DNA of 64,000 nucleotides from CAVPDG01 sp963702535 (GTDB taxonomy: Bacteria; Chloroflexota; Anaerolineae; Anaerolineales; UBA4823). Positions 18,988 to 26,743 of the stretch are shown here, one piece after another. Position 1 is the stretch's first letter. Each line of letters begins with the position of its first letter. The stretch spans positions 62,001 through 126,000 of the forward strand of contig CAVPDG010000025.1 in assembly GCA_963702535.1 (NCBI GenBank). Reading direction: 5' to 3'. The notes beneath the pieces are model-generated. The model did not search any database. It was given only the letters and a program-made list of their open reading frames with translations, and was not told the DNA's origin. Position numbers and translations under genes: made by a program.

Positions 18988-21900
18988 TTATTTATAAACC
19001 ACTATTCTGCCGCCACCAATCGCTGGCACAAAATAAGTTGTATCGGGTTCTCCCATTTGATTATCATATACAACCATCCCGGTCGCAGTATCCCAGATCT
19101 TGATACGGAACATATCCGGTCTGCCATCGGTTGCTGTGAGCATAAAACCATATACGCCTGCACCGTTAATCGTGCCGATGCCTTTGAACTTGGCTTTTGA
19201 CCCAACCACCACCAGCCATTCATAGCGAAGGCTGCGGAAATTAAAGTCACCAGCCATGAGTTGGAACTGGGTGGTGCCATCGGGCACACTGGCACCCTTG
19301 CTATATTTTGCAACAAAGCTGAAGGTGGCTTTACCCGTGAGCAATGGATCAGCAACGTATGCGCCAACTGGCGAATTGATCCAGCCGCTGCCAGTTACAT
19401 ACCCGCCCTTGGAATTGTAGACAACGACAAACTCATAGACAGCCTGATCCATATTGCCATACTCATCATATACGGTAACCGTGACAGGATAGACGCCCGG
19501 CGTATTATAGGCACGAAAGCCAGTTATTGTGCCTGAGCCATTGGACTCAATAACCATTCCTGTTGAACTCTTGCCATCGCCCCAATCCCAGGTAGCGGTG
19601 TGGATATCCAGTTTGTCGAGGTCGGAGAAGGACACGCTGGCGTTTATGGGTGTTCCTACCGGAACGAGGTTGGATGATACCGAAATGTCACCCAACTCGG
19701 GCGGATAGTTGACCACGTTCAATCCGACAACGACCGCGTCATGATCCGAGGTGCGGTAGGCGTTTGGCTCGAACAAGGCATCCTGGGCGGGCGGTTTGAA
19801 ACTGGTATCGTAATCGAGCACATCCGGCTCGTCGGAGTTGATGTGCCATTCAGCCGCACCGGTGATCTGGGCGAGCAGGCTCGCGTTCGCCAAAGCATGG
19901 TCGAGATAACCAGCCTGCCCGTCGAACGTATAGGAGTAGGCATAGGCGCCCTGGAATTGGCTGATCAGGTTGGTGAAATCGTCGCCTGTTCCAGCCGTAT
20001 CATCGGAACCGGCTTTGATCTCATCGATGGTGTCTTCCATGGCATAGGAGTTCAGATCGCCCATGATGATGAAGTCGGGGTCGCCGCTGCCAGTGGGGTC
20101 GGTGGCAAGCCAGTCTACCATGGCCTCTGCGGCGGCGCGGCGGGTCTGGCTACAGTTTCCCTGACCATCGCCCAGGTCGGGATCGCCGACATCGTCGCAG
20201 GCTGAGCCTTTGGATTTCAGGTGATTGACGACCACGGTAAAGCGCGCCCCGGTGGCATTGACCTCAAAGGTCTGCGCCAGCGACGGGCGGCTCTTGGTAT
20301 CGATGAAGCGCGGGTCGACGGCCGAGGTCAGCAGTTTGAAATCGCCGACAGGTGTGACGACTGAAGGCCGGTAGATCATGCCGACTTTGATAGCATCGCT
20401 ACCAATGGTGCCAGTATGGATGTAGTCATAGCCCGGCAAGCCAGCCACGATATCTGCAAGCGGCTCGACGCCGGTACTGTTCTCCAACTCGTTCAAGCCG
20501 ATGACATCCGCGTCCAGGCCAGACAATGCAGCCAGCAGCTTGGTGCGCTGGCGGGTGAATTCATCCACCTGGTCGCTATCCCAACCGCGGCACTCGACGT
20601 TGTTGAGGGGACCGCACTTGTTGTCCAGCGGGTCGCCGGTGGGATAATCCGCGGTCACGAAGAAGTTGAGCGTGTTCATGGCGGCAACATGGAGGGTTCC
20701 GCCCACTGCTTCCGGCGTAGCCGGGCGTAGATTTGCGGCAACGTAATCTGCCGGACCCGTCGGGACGATGCGGTACAGGCTGAAATCATAGCCAAGCACG
20801 CCAACCGCGTTCGTGACGAGATCGCCGCCGCGGAAGAGGTTGCTCAGTGAGAAGGGCAGCCCGTTCGGGTGGCGCAGAACAGGCGGATTTTGTGCGCTCT
20901 GCGCATCGTCTAACGTAATGCGCCTCAGGCTGTTGGCAAGCGTGCGGGCATTCGCTGGAGCGCCCGGTTCGTCGATAGCGGTGCCCGTGAAGGCGCGCGG
21001 CTCGCCATCCAGGGGCAGAGCCAGCACCATCTCGCCGAAGCGGTCGTAGTTGAAATATTCAGAGATGACCAGGGATTGCGGGAAGCGCACGAGCATGCCT
21101 TCATAGCGCTCGGGATAGTCTGCGTTTGCAAAGGGCAGCGTCACATCTGTGGGTGTAACGCTTCCCGTGCCGCATTGGACGATATTGGCAGCCGGCACGG
21201 CAGCTGAGTTGCTGTTGGCGCCATTGAGCGTGGTCTGGTTGAAGCGCTCACGGGCATAGCCGGTAACGCGCACCACCTGACCCACACTGACCAGGTTGGA
21301 GCTGCCGGTAAAGACGAAGATACCATCCGAGGTGGCGGCATCGCCATCACCGGTCAGGTCCTGCAGGTAGAAGCCTGAGGCGGCGGCAGAGCCTTCAAAG
21401 TCGCCAACTACAACGCCCTTGGTAGTTACGGTTCCGGGGATGGGTGTCGTCAAGCCGCTGCCCTGAATTGTGTAGATGGGAGTGAAGGCAGTGGCGCAAA
21501 CATCATAGGGCGTAAAACCCACGGTAAAGTTCGTGACCATATTGTCGGGCGGATCGTTGGCGTCCTGGTCGCTGACCTGGTTTGCCAGCACGGTCAGCGT
21601 GCAGGTTTCGCCGCCCACGAGCGCTATACTCGGATCAAGGGTGAAGGTGGTTGGTCCTCCACTGAAGGCTGTTGTTACAGTGCCGCTCGCAGAGCAGACC
21701 AGGGTGAACCAGGAGGAGGTCACATTGACCGGCTCGCTAAAAGATACGGACAGGTTGGCTTCGACGGGGAAGTCCGTGGCGCCGTTCGCCGGGTATGTGC
21801 TGGAAACTTCAGGGGCTGCATCGGCAACCGCACAAGAGTTGAGCGGAGATGAAGAATTACGCGGGGTGGGTGTACTGGCTGCAAAGTCTAAGGCGTTGTT

Positions 21901-22500
21901 GTCCGTTTCCGTGCAGCCATTGGCAAGGCGCAAAACAGCCGTCGGGTTGGTTGTTGCTGGCGCAGGAGCTGTTTCATAGAAGTTGGCGCCATCCCAGCCG
22001 ACCAAATCCTTTATTAAATCCAGTTGGGCAGCAGAGCATGGAGTTGACCCACCGTTACACCCAAGACCTGTGGTGGACGTGACCAACGCAACTTTGCCCC
22101 CAGTACCGCTCATATTGATCGGCGTTGAGTCAGTAATATCTGGTGTTGGCAGGGGTGCAATTGTGGCGGCACCAGCCGCTTCCTGGATCAAGAGATATTG
22201 ACCGGGGGCAAGTGAGCCAGATAAAGGGGTAATCAGGGTAGTAGATGATCCAAATAAACCTGTGCCTGTAGCACTTGTATATTGGATTGACCATCCATCT
22301 AATGACACGGGGGTTGTACCGCGATTGAACAACTCAACAAAATCATTTGTAAAGATGCCCCCAGAGTTGCCCCCACCGCCATAGATCTGGCTGATGACAA
22401 CATCAGCCGAGAGAGCCTGCGCTTTCTGCATTGGCAATGCCATCATGACCAATGCCAGGACCATCAACACCGAAAACACTTTGAATGAAGATTTGTACAT
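18988..22500 (-). CDS. Large secreted ExeM/NucH-like nuclease with lamin-tail and PKD domains
   Basis: A 1170-residue exported protein. A signal peptide (about 1-29, ending MQKAQA) is followed by a lamin-tail domain at about 31-165 (VVISQIYGGGGNSGG, NDFVELFNRG), a bacterial Ig-like domain at about 228-335, an OB-like region of the ExeM type at about 340-480, then an endonuclease/exonuclease/phosphatase domain at about 598-925. The nuclease residues are visible in LNELEN, VVNHLKSKG, IIMGDLNSYAMED and the terminal TSDHDAVVV. A PKD domain follows (TWDWGDGKSS near residue 970) and a further beta-rich C-terminal domain. The likely role is degradation of extracellular DNA for nutrients or biofilm turnover. 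GGAGGAG precedes the ATG, and a terminator follows. Confidence 0.92.
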   Translation of the reverse strand: MYKSSFKVFSVLMVLALVMMALPMQKAQALSADVVISQIYGGGGNSGGIFTNDFVELFNRGTTPVSLDGWSIQYTSATGTGLFGSSTTLITPLSGSLAPGQYLLIQEAAGAATIAPLPTPDITDSTPINMSGTGGKVALVTSTTGLGCNGGSTPCSAAQLDLIKDLVGWDGANFYETAPAPATTNPTAVLRLANGCTETDNNALDFAASTPTPRNSSSPLNSCAVADAAPEVSSTYPANGATDFPVEANLSVSFSEPVNVTSSWFTLVCSASGTVTTAFSGGPTTFTLDPSIALVGGETCTLTVLANQVSDQDANDPPDNMVTNFTVGFTPYDVCATAFTPIYTIQGSGLTTPIPGTVTTKGVVVGDFEGSAAASGFYLQDLTGDGDAATSDGIFVFTGSSNLVSVGQVVRVTGYARERFNQTTLNGANSNSAAVPAANIVQCGTGSVTPTDVTLPFANADYPERYEGMLVRFPQSLVISEYFNYDRFGEMVLALPLDGEPRAFTGTAIDEPGAPANARTLANSLRRITLDDAQSAQNPPVLRHPNGLPFSLSNLFRGGDLVTNAVGVLGYDFSLYRIVPTGPADYVAANLRPATPEAVGGTLHVAAMNTLNFFVTADYPTGDPLDNKCGPLNNVECRGWDSDQVDEFTRQRTKLLAALSGLDADVIGLNELENSTGVEPLADIVAGLPGYDYIHTGTIGSDAIKVGMIYRPSVVTPVGDFKLLTSAVDPRFIDTKSRPSLAQTFEVNATGARFTVVVNHLKSKGSACDDVGDPDLGDGQGNCSQTRRAAAEAMVDWLATDPTGSGDPDFIIMGDLNSYAMEDTIDEIKAGSDDTAGTGDDFTNLISQFQGAYAYSYTFDGQAGYLDHALANASLLAQITGAAEWHINSDEPDVLDYDTSFKPPAQDALFEPNAYRTSDHDAVVVGLNVVNYPPELGDISVSSNLVPVGTPINASVSFSDLDKLDIHTATWDWGDGKSSTGMVIESNGSGTITGFRAYNTPGVYPVTVTVYDEYGNMDQAVYEFVVVYNSKGGYVTGSGWINSPVGAYVADPLLTGKATFSFVAKYSKGASVPDGTTQFQLMAGDFNFRSLRYEWLVVVGSKAKFKGIGTINGAGVYGFMLTATDGRPDMFRIKIWDTATGMVVYDNQMGEPDTTYFVPAIGGGRIVVYK

Positions 22501-22745
22501 GGTACGCTCCTCCAGTTATTTGGTTAGTCGCGAGAAAAGCTGTTAAGGTATGAGAAACACAAAACACGGATTGTTTGAAACGAGGCACCCCCTTCCAAAA
22601 AATAGGTGGCTCAATGATGAGAACTGACCGCCCTTGTCAACGAATAAATTGTACGTTATCCCTAACAAAAATGCAATGTATTTAACCCAATCCGGTGGGA
22701 TTTTTTCAGGAATGGGAAAATATCCGTATGCGCCAATTTCAGATA

Positions 22746-22751
22746 TATAAT
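22746..22751 (+). promoter_or_regulatory. -10 box before the AlkZ-related gene
   Basis: TATAAT ends six bases before the ATG at 22758, which lacks a Shine-Dalgarno, so the message may be leaderless. The -35 region is weak. Confidence 0.4.
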
Positions 22752-22757
22752 AAAAGC

Positions 22758-23621
22758 ATGCCGAGCCTATCGTTGGAACGCTTGCAAAGATACCGGGCCG
22801 GTACCTTTCGCCTGCTGCCCGGGCAGCGGCTGAAGACCCGCGACGAAGCCGTGGAATTTGTCAACCAGCGCGGCTTCGTTTATTTCTGGCCCATCCGCGG
22901 CATCACCCTGCCCAGCCTGTGGACCGCAGTGGCAGGCGACCGGCCGGTGGCGGATGCGCACGACGACCCGGGGCATGTCACCTGGGGCTGGAAAGATGGC
23001 TTGCTGGGCAGCCGGCAATGGTATTATGCCAAGGTGCTGCGCAAAAGAGCCACCATGATCTCCTTGCAGGTAGCGCCCTTCTTTTACGCCCTCTCGGAGA
23101 ACTATGGCTCCCCGGATGAAGATTACCTGACGCTTTACGAGCAGGGGCGCCTGACGCAGGAGGCAAAAGCGATTTACGAAGCCGTGCTGGATAAAGGCGC
23201 ATTGGATACCGTTGCCCTGCGCAAGGCAGCCCACCTGAGCAGCCCGGAGAACGAAGGGCGCTTCAATAAAGCCCTGGCGGACCTGCAAGCGGATTTCAAG
23301 CTGCTGCCGGTGGCTGTGACGGATGCCGGGGCGTGGCATTATGCTTTTGCCTACGACATCGTAGCGCGCCACTACCCGGAGCTGCCCGACCAGGCGCATG
23401 CCATTGGAGAGCGCCAGGCACGGCGTTTTCTCACAGAGCTGTATTTCCGCTCGGTGGGCGCAGCCAGCCGCGGAGATGTGTCCAGGCTCTTCGGTTGGCG
23501 GGCTGTGGCTGCACAGGGCGCGATCAAAGAGCTCGTTCAGGCGGGAACCCTTGTAGAGAATGTTGAAGTGGAGAATCATCCCGGCGAATGGCTTGCTTTG
23601 AGAGAATTATGCCAGACGTAA
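22758..23621 (+). CDS. AlkZ/YcaQ-related winged-helix protein
   Basis: A 287-residue protein resembling the AlkZ/YcaQ family of HTH DNA glycosylases, named mainly from its N-terminal arrangement (LERLQRYRAGTFRL, VEFVNQRGFVYFWPIRGIT, GLLGSRQWYYAKVLRK). YcaQ proper excises bulky and cross-linked lesions using a QxQ motif, which I cannot place here, so catalytic activity is uncertain. Later parts (IYEAVLDKGALDTVALRKAA and GDVSRLFGW) look like winged-helix units. ATG 22758 is preferred; in-frame starts at 22728 and GTG 22695 exist. The 3' end overlaps the SDR gene by 13 bases, implying coupled expression. Confidence 0.6.
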   Translation: MPSLSLERLQRYRAGTFRLLPGQRLKTRDEAVEFVNQRGFVYFWPIRGITLPSLWTAVAGDRPVADAHDDPGHVTWGWKDGLLGSRQWYYAKVLRKRATMISLQVAPFFYALSENYGSPDEDYLTLYEQGRLTQEAKAIYEAVLDKGALDTVALRKAAHLSSPENEGRFNKALADLQADFKLLPVAVTDAGAWHYAFAYDIVARHYPELPDQAHAIGERQARRFLTELYFRSVGAASRGDVSRLFGWRAVAAQGAIKELVQAGTLVENVEVENHPGEWLALRELCQT

Positions 23622-24467
23622 AAGCCGCGCTGATCACAGGCGCGTCCAGCGGCATTGGCGCAGAGTTCGCCCGCCAGCTTGCAGGGCTCGGCTACTCCCT
23701 GGTGCTGACAGCCCGGCGCAAGGAGAAGCTGGAAGCACTGGCGCAGGAAATCCAGGCAAAGGCTGCGGTGAGCATCGAGATTTTGACCGCCGACCTCTCT
23801 CAGGAGGCGGATATCCTGGCAGTGGAGCGGCGCATCGGCGAGCTAGAGCGCCTGGAGCTGCTGGTCAACAATGCCGGTTACGGCATCTCAGGGTCATTTC
23901 TACCAGGCGGACATCCAGCGCCAGGTCGGGATGATCCAGGTGCATGTGATCGCCAGCACCCGGCTAACCCGAGCTGCCCTGCCGCAGATGGTCGCAAGAG
24001 GCAACGGCGGGATCATCAATGTCTCCTCGATGTCAGCCTTTGTGCCTTCTGCCGGAGTCACCTATAGCTCTACCAAAGCATACCTGGTGAAGTTCTCCCA
24101 GGCGCTGCAGTACGACCTGGCAGGTACGGGGGTGCGGGTGCAGGCGCTCTGCCCGGGTCTGACCTACAGCGAATTTCATGACACGCCTGAGTACAGCCGC
24201 TTCAATCGGGAAAAAGTGCCCGGCTTTCTGTGGCTCACAGCAGAAAATGTGGTCCGTGAATCCCTGCGCGATCTGGAGCGCGGCAAGGTGATCTGCGTTC
24301 CTGGCAGGATCTACCGCCTGGTCAAAGCGCTATCCACCGGCTGGCTGACCGGAGCAGTGGTGCGCGCCGGCGCCCGGCGAGTGTTGCAGCACCGGCGATA
24401 TCTTGACGATCAAAAATGGAAGCGAAAATTCATAAAGACCAGTTACTTTAGGGAGGGATTATGGTAA
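23609..24467 (+). CDS. Short-chain dehydrogenase/reductase, one frameshift
   Basis: Classical SDR oxidoreductase of about 286 residues; substrate unknown. The cofactor motif is ITGASSGIGAEFARQLA, and the arginine pair in LTARRKEKL suggests NADP(H). LLVNNAGYG is the structural NNAG motif. The catalytic set is NVSSMSAFVPSAGVTYSSTK with Ser, Tyr and Lys in normal spacing. The frame breaks near 23895 (between YGISG and HFYQADIQRQVGMI); about one base restores it. The gene overlaps the AlkZ-related gene upstream and fbp downstream (7 bases), so these three look like a transcription unit. Confidence 0.88.
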
Positions 24468-25502
24468 TGCCAATCCAGGACCAATCCAAAATCATAACCA
24501 TCGAAAGACACATCCTTGAAGGGCAGCGCTCGTTTCCGGAGGCTTCCGGAGCATTGACCGCGCTACTCTACGACATCGCCCTGGCAGGCAAGGTTATCGC
24601 CAGCAATACGACGCGCGGCGGGCTGATTGGTATTCTGGGTCAAACATCCGATATGAACGTCCAGGGTGAACAGGTCATGAAGCTGGACAGGCTGGCGGAC
24701 CAGATCCTATACCGCTTAAACGCCTACACCGGACGGCTGGCGGTAATGGCATCGGAGGAAAACGCAGACCCGCTACCCATACAGGAAGGTTACCCGACTG
24801 GCAAGTACGTGCTGCTCTTTGATCCGCTGGATGGATCATCCAATATTGACGTCAATGTTGCCATTGGAACGATCTTCTCGATCTACCGGCGCAGGAGCGA
24901 TTGCGGGACCCGGAACGCTGGAAGACTGCCTGCAACCGGGGACGAGACCTGGTGGCAGCCGGATACATCAACTATAGCGTGGCGACCATGATGGTGTACT
25001 CCAGCGGCTCCGGCGTGCATGGATTTACCCTCGATAAAACCGTCGGTGAGTTCCTGCTCTCTCATCCGGATATCCGCATTCCGGAGAGCGCCAAGTATTA
25101 CAGCGCCAATCAAGGTTACCAAAAATATTGGAGCCAGGGGATAAAACGCTATTCAGAATACCTGCAAGGCTGGAGGGGGGCGGCAAATCGCTCTCCATGC
25201 GCTATATCGGTTCCCTGGTGGGGGATTTCCATCGCAACCTGTTGGCGGGCGGGGTGTTTTACTACCCGGCAGATACCAAGGATCCATCCAAGCCTTCGGG
25301 CAAGCTGCGACTGCTCTACGAAGCCGCCCCACTCGCGTTCCTGGCGGAGCAAGCGGGCGGATACGCCTCGGACGGAAAACAGCGCATCCTGGATATCATG
25401 CCAACCCACCTGCACCAGCGCACGCCGCTGTACATCGGCAATCGCTCGCTGGTAGAAAAGGCGGAGGAATATATCCGCAAGTATGACGGATCATCTGGCT
25501 GA
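24461..25502 (+). CDS. fbp: Fructose-1,6-bisphosphatase class I, two frameshifts
   Basis: Hydrolyses fructose 1,6-bisphosphate to fructose 6-phosphate in gluconeogenesis. The N-terminal third carries GALTALLYDIALAGKVIAS and the metal-binding hallmark FDPLDGSSNIDVN. Class I segments continue in the other frames: GYINYSVATMMVYSSGSGVH, KYWSQGIKRYSEYLQG, MRYIGSLVGDFHRNLLAGG and the C-terminal LLYEAAPLAFLAEQAGG. Breaks lie near 24895 and at the G-run near 25173-25178, each repaired by one added base. The joined protein is about 347 residues, full length. GGGAGGG precedes two possible starts, ATG 24461 and 24467. Confidence 0.93.
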
Positions 25503-25503
25503 T

Positions 25504-25527
25504 CTCAGGGCACGCCCTGAGGTTTTT
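25504..25527 (+). terminator. Rho-independent terminator after fbp
   Basis: CTCAGGGC (25504-25511) and GCCCTGAG (25514-25521) form a compact hairpin followed by GTTTTTATT. It begins immediately after the fbp stop. Its T-run overlaps the stop region of the convergent repeat-protein gene. Confidence 0.8.
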
Positions 25528-26509
25528 ATTGCAGAGCAACTAAGATCGGGATCACCCCCCGACCCGCGGGCAAGGCGCGCAGCGCTTTGCCAATCACCGC
25601 GCCAAAGGCAAGCTGCCCATCTATGACCTTCATGGCGTGCCCCGGAGTAGGAGAGGTGGTGAGCAGGTCGCCGACCGCCACTGGCGCATAGCTGGCATCG
25701 ATCTGGCAGGCGACCCGACCCGCCAGGGCTAGCGCAATCCCTGGTCCTGCGCCAGGCGTGCCCAGTGTGATCGCGGGAGAAGCGGATACGACACCCGCCA
25801 CGCGCCTGTCGTAGGCGCTCTTGCAGAGTTCCAGCAAGCCGTCGTCAGCGATCACCAGGAGGGCGCCAGGATCTGCCGTGGAACCTGGCGCCAGGCTGAA
25901 CTGTTCGGCGCAATCCGCGCCTTGCACGTGCAGCGTGCCACTGGCACCGTCCAACCGGATGCAAGCCTGCCCATTCCTGTCGCATACAGCAACCTGACCA
26001 TCTTTGCCATGGCTGCCGATGGAGAGCTTCGCCTGGCTGGCGTCAAACTTGAGAACCTCCCGCATCAGCCCGGCGTGCGGAGAGCGGATCATCAGGTCGC
26101 CTTCGTTACCATCCACGCGAAAGGTCGTCTCGCCGGCATCGTTACAGACGTAGATATCGCCTTCGTTCCCCTCCGCCCCGACATACAATGCAGCCGACGA
26201 GGAGTCAAAGCGCAGGGCATTGCGTGACATTTCATCGCGGATGATCAGATCACCTTCATTCCCCTGCGTGCCGATGTAAAGAGTGGCGGTGGAGGCGTCA
26301 AAGAACAGGGCGCTGCGTCCGGAGTCATCAGAAACCACCAGGCGACCCTCTTGACCTTCGCCCCCGATCTTCAATTGGGCATCGCCGGCTTCGAGCGCCA
26401 GGGCATCGCGATCGCCGATGCGAACGGCAAGCCGCTCGCCCTCCAGCGCCAGCAGAACATTTCCCATGCTATCCAAAATTTGCAGGCGAGAGCTGAATTG
26501 TCCAGCCAT
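25526..26509 (-). CDS. Repeat protein with tail-fibre-like C-terminal domain
   Basis: A 327-residue protein with no signal peptide. Residues about 10-200 consist of imperfect repeats of roughly 30 residues centred on GNEGDLIIRDEMSRNALRF, GNEGDIYVCNDAGETTFRV and similar, alternating strands and turns, as in beta-helical or beta-prism repeats. The C-terminal part (about 215-327) has YDRRVAGVVSASPAITLG, GRVACQIDASYAPVAVGDLL and AFGAVIGKALRALP, a pattern also seen at the ends of phage-tail-fibre-like and uncharacterised bacterial surface proteins. The start follows AGGAGG at 5 bases; an upstream in-frame ATG at 26584 is not needed. Function unknown; no other phage gene is near. Confidence 0.75.
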   Translation of the reverse strand: MAGQFSSRLQILDSMGNVLLALEGERLAVRIGDRDALALEAGDAQLKIGGEGQEGRLVVSDDSGRSALFFDASTATLYIGTQGNEGDLIIRDEMSRNALRFDSSSAALYVGAEGNEGDIYVCNDAGETTFRVDGNEGDLMIRSPHAGLMREVLKFDASQAKLSIGSHGKDGQVAVCDRNGQACIRLDGASGTLHVQGADCAEQFSLAPGSTADPGALLVIADDGLLELCKSAYDRRVAGVVSASPAITLGTPGAGPGIALALAGRVACQIDASYAPVAVGDLLTTSPTPGHAMKVIDGQLAFGAVIGKALRALPAGRGVIPILVALQ

Positions 26510-26645
26510 AGAATCCTCCTGGGATGAGTTGGCGGGGATTTGTATGCGTTTGCGGGTTATCGGGTAACCGGCATAGAAAGGCATAGGTTCGGGACTGCAA
26601 TCACAGCTAAAGTATACAAAGGATGAATTTGGATGTCAAACGCGG

Positions 26646-26674
26646 TTGACTTCAAGCGTAGTATCCTTTAGACT
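26646..26674 (+). promoter_or_regulatory. Candidate sigma70 promoter of the Lon-like gene
   Basis: TTGACT at 26646-26651 and TAGACT at 26669-26674 with a 17-base spacer, five and four matches to consensus. The start codon of the protease is 70 bases downstream. Confidence 0.45.
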
Positions 26675-26743
26675 TAATGAACCCGCAATGATCCGATCAA
26701 AATCTTCAAGCCCGTTCGGGACACGTCGAAGAAGAGGAAACTC

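Noticed and set aside
22695..22757. Longer starts for the AlkZ-related gene (GTG 22695, ATG 22728)
   Set aside because: The added residues lack similarity and would lie across the TATAAT box; neither has a convincing Shine-Dalgarno.
25526..26509. Prophage remnant
   Set aside because: Only the repeat protein has a tail-fibre flavour; no integrase, capsid, lysis or attachment sites are nearby.
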